Translations under genes and position numbers: made by a program
Notes under the pieces: generated by a model
What the model was told of the DNA's origin: nothing
The model's database searches: none
The model's input: only the letters and a program-made list of their open reading frames with translations
Source: a virus
Strand: one strand, 5' to 3'
Length of the DNA: 64,000 bases
IMG/VR virus record: IMGVR_UViG_3300032282_006300
Span: 1 to 64,000 of that record
Shown: positions 45,026 through 53,719 of the stretch, in pieces
How the letters are laid out: each line of letters opens with the position of its first letter
How positions within the stretch are numbered: position 1 is the stretch's first letter

Positions 45026-47650
45026 TTAGAACCAAAGGGTGTCGCTTTCTTCATTTTCTAGAAAAGAAGCCTCAACTTGTGCATAATGGGTGCCTTCAAG
45101 ATTTAAACGGTCAAAGTTGGCGGCCCGAACATCCCCTTGCTCACCTTCTCGAATAATTTGGTCTGCTTCCCCGGAAGTAAAACTCTTCATAGAAATTTTT
45201 TCTAGATATTGTTTTGCGGCTTTGGCAATATCTGAATCTCCAACGGCTGGGCCAACGTTTTCACCATCAAGATGAGAGGCTGTAGCCTGGAACTGAGCAA
45301 CAATGTCATTCACAGAACCTGTGGTTACCAGACTTTCGTTGCTAGGACTGATGTTGCTAAACTTTCCATCTTCTTCTTCTGTAGTGTTGCTACCAGCCAT
45401 CAAACGGCCAACGTCTTTGCCGTCAGTGTTTTTTTGTGGCAAAACCGGCAATTCTGGTTTAGTGCTATGAGTTACATAATTGCCGTCTGTACTTGGCAAA
45501 GCAGGTTCTGGTTCGTCGTTCAAAATTCCTTCTGAACCATCGGTGCGAGGTAGGGCGGCTTCTGGTTCTTCGCGCAGGGTAGCCTCTGAATCAAGATCGG
45601 CTTCAAACAAGAATTCATCATCCAAAGATCCGTAAACGCTACCGACACCCTCAGCGTCACGAGTTTTAACGCTTTGGTCTCCCCAACCACCTGGGTCAGG
45701 AGCAGAGGCGAAACCGGCAGAGGCAGGGTTTTCGCTTTTATCCGGAAGTTTAGTTCCACCGGGTTGGGACATATTAACGTCAACAATTACTTCACCAAAT
45801 GGTGTATTGACACTACCTTCAAAAGCGTGCAATGTGTAATAAGCATCTTCATCACCAAGTGATGCAATATGTTCTGAAACGGAATGTTCAAAAACATTCA
45901 AACTTGAACGTGCGCGAATGTTTTGACCGCTATTGATATCGTGTTTTACAACTACACGACGTGGAACCCAACGGGCCTGCTCGCTTTCACGAATATCTTT
46001 ACCAAACATACCTTGAGACTGTGATTCAAATTGCAAAGCGAGCGCGTGTGAACACATGCGTCCAGCAAATTTGCTATTGTCGTCTGATGCACCCCAATGG
46101 TAGGAGCCCCACTTGCATCCACAAGACCATGAAGAAACTCCCGACTTGCCAGGAAGTTTTTGCAAACCTGTTTCGTATACATTATGGTCGCCCCGCACAT
46201 TTCCGAAAATGTAACCGTCGCGGGCAAGTTTAATATTTACTCCGCCTTCTTGACGAATGCGCTTGGCTTTTGCTCTTACATCAGACCAACCAGCGGTTAC
46301 GTGAAAGGCAAAATCTGGATCCGTTGATGCTTGAGCGATAATGCGATCAATATCTTTAGATATTAAAGATCCAATAGAAGAATCTCCTCCACTACCGCTC
46401 GAGTCGCCAGAATCTCCCGAATCAGAATCGTTTGAGTCTGCGCCAAAACTATCATCAAAATTTAAATCATCTCTACTATCGTCATTTTGATCTTTATCTG
46501 CATCTTCAAAATCGTTAGGGTCATGCACTTGGTTGGCCACGTTGTTGTGCAAATCATTACTAGAAATCATAGGCGTTCCGCAAAGAGGGCAAGCCATTCC
46601 TGGATACGCTTTTGCGTTCCAGTATTTACAATCTGGACAAACAGAACCAGAATGTGGGCGTCGTTTAGATGGATCTGCTTGTTCGGGATCGTTAGAAATC
46701 ATTTCATGGCGATCAACGGATGTTTTATTAAAAGAAGATTTTTTCTTATTATTATTTAAATGGTGACCGCAAGAAGGGCATTGATCAATTGTAATATTTT
46801 TTGGATCTCCGTGATCATCCATTGGATCACCGCAACCACAATTTAAACATGCAATTTTACGAGATGATTCAGTTTTTACATCAGGGCGATTTTCTTTAAT
46901 CCAATTAACAAGATCTTTTTGCAAACCTTCATGAGTCAAAGGTCGTTTTTCTGTGCTAAAAATATTGTCAATTACTTCGTATTTAAGATTTCCATTTTTG
47001 TCGTATCTAGGGTTTGAATCAGCAATATCTAAAAAATCGTAAGGAAGTTCTGGTTTATGGTAAGCACGAACGGTATAGCCCGAAGGGTGAAAAACTTCGT
47101 AATAATGTTCTCCACCTAAATCAACACCATATTTACCTTTGGGATTTTCTCCAAAAGTTTTTTTCAAACCAGCAAGGCCACCATTTTTGCTCGAACAAGG
47201 ATTACAAAGAGGTGCATCCTCTTCATCAGGAACCACCATATTGGTTCCGCAATCTGCGCAATTGCTTCGTTTACCGACAATCCTAGAACCCATTTTAGTA
47301 TTAATGGCAATGTCGGGTCTTTCAATTAAAATATTGCCAAGTTCTGGGTAATCATCGGCGGCCGTAACCACATTGCTAATAACCTGTGCTTGAACAGATT
47401 TGTTGGCTACCACAGATTTAATTTGGTTGGGGCTGTATTCCCCAGCGCCGAGGTTGTTGTCTAAGACAATGTGGTAAATCTCAGTTCCGCTTACAGGGCC
47501 ATCCTTGATGTCGGAAATCAAACCAGCAATTCCGTCAACAGTCATTACGTGCTGACCTACTTGATAGTCAGTATCTGAACCCTGATCAAAAGCATTTTTG
47601 CGCACAGAATCAGTGTCGTGAAACCTAGCGTTACGCCGACCAAGACTCAT
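45026..47650 (-). CDS. SWIM-finger multidomain zinc protein, 874 aa
   Basis: N-terminal part carries a KOW-like/ribbon segment (GQHVMTVDGIAGLISDIKDG), then zinc modules (CADCGTNMVVPDE with CNPC; CLNCGCGDPMDD with CPSCG; CPDCKYWNAK with CPLCG) separated by SRKIA and FNKTS peptides. Around residues 515-560 a SWIM finger (SWSCGCKWGSYHWG, then RMCSHALALQFE). A Ser/Asp-rich linker and acidic C-terminus follow. SWIM fingers bind DNA or protein. Located directly downstream of the portal gene. CINCGTNM/CADCGTNM modules are shared with 58138-59643. Function unknown; possible packaged DNA-associated protein. Confidence 0.65.
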   Translation of the reverse strand: MSLGRRNARFHDTDSVRKNAFDQGSDTDYQVGQHVMTVDGIAGLISDIKDGPVSGTEIYHIVLDNNLGAGEYSPNQIKSVVANKSVQAQVISNVVTAADDYPELGNILIERPDIAINTKMGSRIVGKRSNCADCGTNMVVPDEEDAPLCNPCSSKNGGLAGLKKTFGENPKGKYGVDLGGEHYYEVFHPSGYTVRAYHKPELPYDFLDIADSNPRYDKNGNLKYEVIDNIFSTEKRPLTHEGLQKDLVNWIKENRPDVKTESSRKIACLNCGCGDPMDDHGDPKNITIDQCPSCGHHLNNNKKKSSFNKTSVDRHEMISNDPEQADPSKRRPHSGSVCPDCKYWNAKAYPGMACPLCGTPMISSNDLHNNVANQVHDPNDFEDADKDQNDDSRDDLNFDDSFGADSNDSDSGDSGDSSGSGGDSSIGSLISKDIDRIIAQASTDPDFAFHVTAGWSDVRAKAKRIRQEGGVNIKLARDGYIFGNVRGDHNVYETGLQKLPGKSGVSSWSCGCKWGSYHWGASDDNSKFAGRMCSHALALQFESQSQGMFGKDIRESEQARWVPRRVVVKHDINSGQNIRARSSLNVFEHSVSEHIASLGDEDAYYTLHAFEGSVNTPFGEVIVDVNMSQPGGTKLPDKSENPASAGFASAPDPGGWGDQSVKTRDAEGVGSVYGSLDDEFLFEADLDSEATLREEPEAALPRTDGSEGILNDEPEPALPSTDGNYVTHSTKPELPVLPQKNTDGKDVGRLMAGSNTTEEEDGKFSNISPSNESLVTTGSVNDIVAQFQATASHLDGENVGPAVGDSDIAKAAKQYLEKISMKSFTSGEADQIIREGEQGDVRAANFDRLNLEGTHYAQVEASFLENEESDTLWF

Positions 47651-47671
47651 AACCCGCCCTCTCAGATACCT

Positions 47672-47708
47672 CTACCCTTTCGGGGGCATATATGCCAAAT
47701 GAAACAGG
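47672..47708 (-). promoter_or_regulatory. CCTGTT-N22-AAAGGGTAG element (copy 7)
   Basis: After the portal stop codon and before gene 45026-47650; first half CCTGTT. Confidence 0.5.
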
Positions 47709-47713
47709 CTAAA

Positions 47714-49807
47714 TTAAGCCTGATCTTCGTCTAGGTCAATATCTTCTCGGGTCAAGTGACGGCGCATACCTACCACCTTGGGGTCTCCGAACTTGCCTCT
47801 TGGCAAGGGATCGGAAGGTAACAATAAGCCAGATTCGTTGTAAATGGCGTCATTATTTTCTTCTAAAGGTGCTGGAATTTTGTAATGTTCCCTTGCAATC
47901 CCTCGCATACGGCCAGCCTGCTTGTACAAAACGGCCTGACTTGGCATACCAGCCCTCATCTCGTCTGACTCTTCTGGTCGCTGAGCAGGGGCATCATCTT
48001 GTTCTGCCTGCACTTCATCTTCAAGATTTGATGGAATAGTGTTCATCAAATCATCCTCAGTGGGAGCCAAGTTTGGCTGTATAGCATTGGGGTCCGTACC
48101 CAAAGTAGTAACCCTCGTGTTTTGCATTGCATCCGCAGATGGTCCAGCAGTGGGCTCAAAATCGGCTCGCAAGTCCATTGGAATAGGAAGACCGCGGTCG
48201 CGCAATGCCTGATACATAGCCTTGCGGGTTTCTTGTTCTGCAATAGCCAATTGCACTTGCTCTTCTTGGGTGCGCTCAACTTCTTCATCAAGATCAAAAG
48301 GAATATTGAGGAGGCGAGTTTTGATAGAGATAGGAACTCCAGCGGCCCGCAATTGCTCGTAAAAATCACGTTGGTTTTGTTCGTCGGACAGATTCATTGT
48401 CTTGAAACGAAGTTCGGGAATCAACAGTTTGGGTTGTTCAACGATACGCTCTTCGCCTGTTTCTTCGTCAATTTCAAGAACTTCTTCCATTTTGACGTAA
48501 CGCTTACCGTTGCGAACTTCATAATCAAAATGTTCTTGTGCCTCGGCAACAATCAGTGCACGACTACGGTAATGGTTTGCGATCATCTGCTGGTAAGAAG
48601 TAAGCAACTGGCTTACGAGGTCTCGGTTCAAAGCATCCGCCGCATATGTTTCACCAGCGGATGCACCAGAAAGCATGGTCTGGCTCAAACCAAACGACTG
48701 AAGAATACGTCCTTCTAGCCGGTCAAAATCTGCACTCATGTCGGGCATATTTTCGCGACCGAAAACAGATTCCATTTGGATACCAAAATGGTGAACCAAA
48801 ACGCGGAAGTCCGCGGCCAATGCTTGGTCAAGGGCTTCTTCAAAGTTACCCAAGTCGTCATCTGTTGGAATCCAAGGAACTGTTGTCCCCAAGTCTCCGG
48901 CACTTGCGCCCAATTTTGCAAGAATAAGCGGAGTGTAGAGTCGGTCGGCGATAGCATCTTGCGCGGCGTTAAGCATTTCTTCTTGCATAACCGCTCGCAT
49001 GGCACGCATCAAGATCGGCACGCCACGCTTGTTAAACGTATCTGCTTCAAATTTCATTTGTTTCAGCAACACATTGCTGACAGGCATCAATGCTCCATCA
49101 GAAGCATACTGAAGCAATTCTGGGTAATTCTGGATCAAACGTTCATATTCGTATGAAGGTGAGCGCTTTTGGATAATTTCACGAAGTGATTGAGGCAATT
49201 TGATGTATAGATGTGGATCTCGAGAAAAAGGACTGCGTTCAACTTCTACATCGTCAGGGTTGAGAAGTTCTTCATCTTCCCAGACACCAAGAGCCTCATT
49301 GAAAGAACCCAATGACATGGCTTCACCAACGGTCCAATATTGCTTTCCAATGTCAATCAGAAACTTATCGTAATTTAATCCATCTGGACTAAAAAAAAGA
49401 TCGGTATAAAATTCGGTGAGTTGCTCATCTTTACAAACCAACTCGGAACCGAGCAAAGGATATTTGGAGTAAATGTCCACGCAAGATGCAACAATTGGGT
49501 GAGTCAAGTAAAGCAGACGACAGAAGGCCCGGACCTTTTTAAGTTCTTCGTGCTTTTCCACCTCGTAAGGTAGGTTGTTTTGTTTCCAGTAAAACAGTGG
49601 GTCACGAGGACGACCTGTGGCAAAGGACAATTGTGATCCACCACGACCAGCACCCGATGTAGCAGAAGCAGTACGACGGTTTACTGCGCGGTTCTTTCGC
49701 ATCTCTGCAACTTCAGGATTGTCATCTGTAGTGCTTGTTCGACGAAAACTACCTAACGTTTTCATTACAGATTCATCATATGAAGACGGTTTGCTTTCGT
49801 CAGCCAT
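47714..49807 (-). CDS. Portal protein
   Basis: 697 aa from ATG 49807, which overlaps the previous stop (TAATG). Typical portal features: long clip/stem region, KKVRAFCRLLYLTHPIVASC near the N-terminus, QYWTVGEAMSLGSFNEAL, 'WIPTDDDLGNFEEALDQALA', MLSGASAGETYAADALNRDL, and a long acidic C-terminal extension. The motif NRRTASATSG near residue 43 matches the SRKTA-type peptide. Dodecameric portals drive DNA packaging and head-tail joining. Separated from the protease/capsid genes by about 29 kb, which is unusual. Confidence 0.82.
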   Translation of the reverse strand: MADESKPSSYDESVMKTLGSFRRTSTTDDNPEVAEMRKNRAVNRRTASATSGAGRGGSQLSFATGRPRDPLFYWKQNNLPYEVEKHEELKKVRAFCRLLYLTHPIVASCVDIYSKYPLLGSELVCKDEQLTEFYTDLFFSPDGLNYDKFLIDIGKQYWTVGEAMSLGSFNEALGVWEDEELLNPDDVEVERSPFSRDPHLYIKLPQSLREIIQKRSPSYEYERLIQNYPELLQYASDGALMPVSNVLLKQMKFEADTFNKRGVPILMRAMRAVMQEEMLNAAQDAIADRLYTPLILAKLGASAGDLGTTVPWIPTDDDLGNFEEALDQALAADFRVLVHHFGIQMESVFGRENMPDMSADFDRLEGRILQSFGLSQTMLSGASAGETYAADALNRDLVSQLLTSYQQMIANHYRSRALIVAEAQEHFDYEVRNGKRYVKMEEVLEIDEETGEERIVEQPKLLIPELRFKTMNLSDEQNQRDFYEQLRAAGVPISIKTRLLNIPFDLDEEVERTQEEQVQLAIAEQETRKAMYQALRDRGLPIPMDLRADFEPTAGPSADAMQNTRVTTLGTDPNAIQPNLAPTEDDLMNTIPSNLEDEVQAEQDDAPAQRPEESDEMRAGMPSQAVLYKQAGRMRGIAREHYKIPAPLEENNDAIYNESGLLLPSDPLPRGKFGDPKVVGMRRHLTREDIDLDEDQA

Positions 49808-50112
49808 TAAGACTCCAGACCAGAGGTATACATGTCCCAAGCCTTATGGCCCAGACTACGGATAACATTACCAAAGACACGACGATCTTCCCAATCAGGC
49901 CTACCGTCGTTTTGATACATCATTTTGACGTATTCAGTTAAATTGTCAGAACAAATGCCACACAACTGAATGTAGAAACCCGGCCCTCTTACAATGGCTT
50001 CCGCCGCGATTCCGTAAATGGAGGTTGCTACCGCAGAATCTAGGCGATATGGGTGCAAAACCATAGGCGTAGGCGAATGGAACTTAGATCCTTCGCATAG
50101 TTCGGAGGACAT
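49807..50112 (-). CDS. Hypothetical protein upstream of portal, 101 aa
   Basis: LHPYRLDSAVATSIYGIAAE, FYIQLCGICSDNLTEYVKMM, then WEDRRVFGNVIRSLGHK. Coupled to the portal gene by TAATG. No family recognised; may be portal-associated. Confidence 0.6.
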   Translation of the reverse strand: MSSELCEGSKFHSPTPMVLHPYRLDSAVATSIYGIAAEAIVRGPGFYIQLCGICSDNLTEYVKMMYQNDGRPDWEDRRVFGNVIRSLGHKAWDMYTSGLES

Positions 50113-50126
50113 TTCAATTTCCTGAC

Positions 50127-50759
50127 TTAGTTTTGACCCATGCGAGATGCTTTAACGGCCCTTAGCACCTCGGGTGAACGACCGCTAAATTCAATAGCAA
50201 GGTGTCGCAAATAATCTTCCTCACTCACCAAAACACCACTGGCGGTTTTGTAAGATTTTTTAGCAAGTTCTTCATCTTGTGGTTGAATATCGGGATTTTC
50301 TTCTTCCGCTTCTTCCTCGGATACATCTTCGGGATTAATAGGATCTTCTTGGCCCAAAGAGTCTTGTCCGTCCATTGCGGTGCCTTGGGTTGGTTCTGCG
50401 TTTGGCATACCGGGAATTTCTACGGGCACTCCATCAACTGTCTGCGGGAAAGCAGGATAAGAAGGTTGAAGGCGAACCATAAAGTTGATACCACAAAAAC
50501 CACATTCAACTGCCCCATCAGAACGGGCAGTTACCTGACCACTACCGCACATGGGGCAGTGAAAAATACGAAATTGGTCACCGCTATCGTGAGCCTGCAC
50601 CCTAATAGATGACATTGTTTTCCTTCCAGAACTCTTTGATGCCGAAACCATTCCGCCACGGGGACGCTCTAAACAAGCCGGACAAAGCATCTGATCGCCC
50701 GAACGACTGCGGGGTACGTACGGATCCATCTTGACTCCGCAATCATCACACAGCCTCAT
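50127..50759 (-). CDS. Zinc-ribbon acidic protein, 210 aa
   Basis: CDDCGVKMDPYVPRSR with CPACLERPRG, SGRKTMSSIRVQA, CPMCGSGQVT with CGFCGINF, then an acidic centre and KSYKTASGVLVSEEDYLRHL. Layout parallels 12044-12775. Next to the portal gene. Function unknown; a head-assembly factor is likely. Confidence 0.62.
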   Translation of the reverse strand: MRLCDDCGVKMDPYVPRSRSGDQMLCPACLERPRGGMVSASKSSGRKTMSSIRVQAHDSGDQFRIFHCPMCGSGQVTARSDGAVECGFCGINFMVRLQPSYPAFPQTVDGVPVEIPGMPNAEPTQGTAMDGQDSLGQEDPINPEDVSEEEAEEENPDIQPQDEELAKKSYKTASGVLVSEEDYLRHLAIEFSGRSPEVLRAVKASRMGQN

Positions 50760-50771
50760 ATAGAGCCTCCT

Positions 50772-50807
50772 CTACCTTTTTGGAGCCGTTTAAGGTGATG
50801 CGACAGG
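50772..50807 (-). promoter_or_regulatory. CCTGTC-N21-AAAAGGTAG element (copy 8)
   Basis: CCTGTC overlaps the 3' end of the glycosyltransferase gene; AAAAGGTAG then precedes the zinc-ribbon gene. Confidence 0.5.
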
Positions 50808-51866
50808 GGTTTTGGGCTCGTTCAGGGCTTTCATGTACCAAGACATGTTTTCTTGCAATCTGGGGTCTTCAGGAAACAAGTCTAATGCTTTTTGACCATA
50901 GGATAGGGCCAGATCATGCGCACCGCAATTATGGGCGCATAAAGCCGCAATATCATAGATGTAGAAATTCCAGGCTTTATCTTCTGTGATGTATGCGGGG
51001 TGTTTAAAATCCATAGAAACTGCTCTATTGGCCATGCCAAGACCACATTGCCAACGACCTTCGTTGTAATACAATTCTGCCAATTCTACAAAAGGTTCTC
51101 TGCGGTCAGAAGTTTCTGCACAAGCCTTTAGTAACCAAGTTTCAGCATTGTTGGGTTCGCATTTGGCGAGCATAATCATTGATTCAGAACGTTCGTATGA
51201 CCAACCACCAAGGGTTAGATAACGTTTAAGTTCTTCGGCACATTCTTCAAAACGTTGAACATAAAATAATTCTCTGCCGTAATAAAAAGACATACGGGAA
51301 TCATCCGGCAAATCTTTTACTGCTTGTTCAAGCATAGGTAGGTAATTGCGGGGTTTGGTGCGATCTGGCATATGTTCGCTAATTACCTTACTGCTGGCCC
51401 TAATGCACGGTGTAACTTCAAGCATTTCGTGAATAGGCCAAACCCAACGTGAGCCGTGGCGAGCATGGATGTTTACACGTTCCCAACTTTGCAATGGCGT
51501 TCCATCGGGCAATTTGCTATTGATAAATAAATAACCAAATTGTGTGGCTTCTGGATTTTCTTCAATAGTTTTTTCTAATTCTTCTCGCCATCCTTCATGC
51601 AAAATTTCATCCATATCGACACTGAAACAAAAATCAACATCGTCGGGGATAAGGTTGAGCGCATCATTGCGTGCCTGATCAAATTTAAAAGTTTTATATT
51701 TTTTCTTATGAACCGTTACGCCAGAGGCTTTGGCAATTTTGACGGTATCGTCTTCTGAGCCTGTATCAAGAATTAAACGAACGTCTGCATCTTTTGCTGA
51801 TTCAGCCCAACGGGCAACATGCTTGGCTTCGTTTTTGGCTATTGAATATACAGCGATCTTTGGCAT
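50790..51866 (-). CDS. Family-2 glycosyltransferase fused to TPR-like repeats
   Basis: 358 aa. N-terminal GT2 fold: AVYSIAKNEAKHVARWAESA, LILDTGSEDDTVKIA, DQARNDALNLIPDDVDFCFS, DxD at SVDMDEI (D84, D86). After about residue 190, helical pairs (ERSESMIMLAKC, LLKACAETSDRREPFVELAE, YYNEGRWQ, LALSYGQKALDLFPEDP) look like TPR units. Such two-part proteins glycosylate proteins or cell wall. Located in the head block, so a virion protein may be its substrate. Second glycosyltransferase of the window. Confidence 0.78.
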   Translation of the reverse strand: MPKIAVYSIAKNEAKHVARWAESAKDADVRLILDTGSEDDTVKIAKASGVTVHKKKYKTFKFDQARNDALNLIPDDVDFCFSVDMDEILHEGWREELEKTIEENPEATQFGYLFINSKLPDGTPLQSWERVNIHARHGSRWVWPIHEMLEVTPCIRASSKVISEHMPDRTKPRNYLPMLEQAVKDLPDDSRMSFYYGRELFYVQRFEECAEELKRYLTLGGWSYERSESMIMLAKCEPNNAETWLLKACAETSDRREPFVELAELYYNEGRWQCGLGMANRAVSMDFKHPAYITEDKAWNFYIYDIAALCAHNCGAHDLALSYGQKALDLFPEDPRLQENMSWYMKALNEPKTPVASP

Positions 51867-51900
51867 AACAACAGATCATAGTACCTTTATGGGATAAGGT

Positions 51901-52380
51901 CTAGTCTTCGTAGAAAGCGTCTCTAATAAGCACAGAAGCCGCGGTACGGACAACAGAATCGGCCTCTTCTTCATCCAATTGGCTCAATACTTCAATAAAA
52001 GATGGGTCTCTACGAATAAGACTTGCCACCAGAATCAAGGCATCTTCAGCGATATCTTGAAAAGCGGCTAGGTGGCCAGATTCGTGCATGGCATTTAAAA
52101 TTGCCGTTTCCCCACCCATGTCGTACACATCGCGAACAGCAAAAGCCGTCAAACCAGAAGTTTCCAGAGAGTCGTTCAAATCTGTGTCAATTGAACTGGT
52201 TGATTGCAAAGGCGAAAGATCGTGTAAAGCCACAGGAACAATCTGTCCTGCAGAAATACCATTTTCAAAAGAAATATGTGCTGTATTCGAAGACATCAAA
52301 AGGATGCGACCCTCATCACCAAGATTGAGTTCGCTGGTTGCATAACCTGTGTATGCTACCTTTTGTCCTTCGCGCAACAT
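51901..52380 (-). CDS. Hypothetical protein, 159 aa
   Basis: N-terminal SH3-like/KOW segment (REGQKVAYTGYATSELNLGD then GRILLMSSNTAHISFENG), then helical acidic half with 'ILVASLIRRDPSFIEVLS'. Coupled with the neighbour by a short gap. Function unknown. Confidence 0.6.
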   Translation of the reverse strand: MLREGQKVAYTGYATSELNLGDEGRILLMSSNTAHISFENGISAGQIVPVALHDLSPLQSTSSIDTDLNDSLETSGLTAFAVRDVYDMGGETAILNAMHESGHLAAFQDIAEDALILVASLIRRDPSFIEVLSQLDEEEADSVVRTAASVLIRDAFYED

Positions 52381-52388
52381 ATTAATCC

Positions 52389-53717
52389 TTATGGTTGTTG
52401 TTGTTGTTGTTGTTGGTTGTTTTGTTTTTGAGGAGGATTAAAACTTTTTGGAATTTTATTCAAAAGTGGTCCAGCACCAGGAAGCAAAACATTTACTCCA
52501 GTTTCGACCACTTTAGGAATTGCTCTTTTTACGGCTTGTTCAATTGGTCCATCAGGAGGAGAAGATGGCGGTTGAAAATTTAAAGAGTTGGCAAAACCTC
52601 CACCCAAGAAAGACATAGGGTATTCTGCCATCGCGGAAATAGCGATAACCCGTGCTTCTTTATCGCTTAAATGCGGATTGTCTTGAAGTACCTTTGCGGT
52701 AAAAAGCAACAAAGAAATTTTAGGCGACGAAGTGTCTGGTGAATTAGCACCACTAGAAGCAGGATTAAACATACCGGGCTGTCCCCCGCTCAGCCCGGGA
52801 TTTCTCATTTGGCGGTTAATTAATTCTGGATCACTTGATTCTAGCCCCATTGCGGGTGAGGTTCCGTTTCCGTAATTAGAAGAAGGACCTGCACTGCTTG
52901 GCAACATGCCATTATTGTATTGAATACTGGCTGGGGTGCTATTGGCACTAGACCTTTTATCAATAGTGCCCTGCTCTTCTAAGTCTCCAGAACCGCACAA
53001 AGGACATTTGCGAGGACCTTGTGGATTTTTTAAATCGTTAAAAGCGTCGTCTTCATCTTTATGATTACAATTTTTACATTTAAGTTCTACAACCATATCT
53101 GCTTTTTTTAAGATACCAACAGAGAATTTTGATGACAGGTATTCCCAACGACCGTTAGGTACATACACGCCATCTTCATCTTGTTCTGTGAGATGCACTT
53201 TTATCCTCGGGGCTTGTTCTGAAGGCTTTTGTTTTTTTGAAGGTGAAGGAGCCGGTTCAGATGTTTGTTGTGGTTGTTGTGGTGGTTGTGGTTTTTGTGG
53301 ACGTTGCACGTTTGTTTCTTTTTTTTTAGGTTTTCCCATCAATTCGTCAAATTTTTCAAAACCTTTTAGCAGTTTTTGATCTAAACCTTGAAAACCTTGC
53401 CAATGGTTTTCATTAAGTTCACCTTTGTGGTTTAAACGATTTTGTACCGTATTGATAATATTTTTTATATCTGCTGTGGTACCAGAAGCAGTTACACCAT
53501 CATTGTTTTCATTTAGTGGGCGAGTGCTTTCATCGTGGCAAGGACCACAAAAAACCATTTTGCCATTATCAATGGAGACACCACAACATTCTCCTGCATT
53601 CAAACCACAATTATCGCATTTTGGCGTAGGGTGTCCCGGCTCAACAAAATCTTGTTCGGCAGGTGAATGTCCGCACCGAGATTTGTTGGCTGTTTGAGAA
53701 CCATACTTATCGGCCAT
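52389..53717 (-). CDS. Zinc-ribbon protein with Pro/Gln-rich regions, 442 aa
   Basis: CDNCGLNAGECCGVSIDNGK with CGPCHDES near the N-terminus, CKNCNHKDEDD with CPLCGSGDLEEQG in the middle, a Pro/Gln linker, a helical segment (ISLLLFTAKVLQDNPHLSDK) and a poly-Gln end. GTT/TTG slippage-prone repeats encode the Gln run. Function unknown; part of the run of zinc proteins next to the portal. Confidence 0.62.
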   Translation of the reverse strand: MADKYGSQTANKSRCGHSPAEQDFVEPGHPTPKCDNCGLNAGECCGVSIDNGKMVFCGPCHDESTRPLNENNDGVTASGTTADIKNIINTVQNRLNHKGELNENHWQGFQGLDQKLLKGFEKFDELMGKPKKKETNVQRPQKPQPPQQPQQTSEPAPSPSKKQKPSEQAPRIKVHLTEQDEDGVYVPNGRWEYLSSKFSVGILKKADMVVELKCKNCNHKDEDDAFNDLKNPQGPRKCPLCGSGDLEEQGTIDKRSSANSTPASIQYNNGMLPSSAGPSSNYGNGTSPAMGLESSDPELINRQMRNPGLSGGQPGMFNPASSGANSPDTSSPKISLLLFTAKVLQDNPHLSDKEARVIAISAMAEYPMSFLGGGFANSLNFQPPSSPPDGPIEQAVKRAIPKVVETGVNVLLPGAGPLLNKIPKSFNPPQKQNNQQQQQQQP

Positions 53718-53719
53718 TA

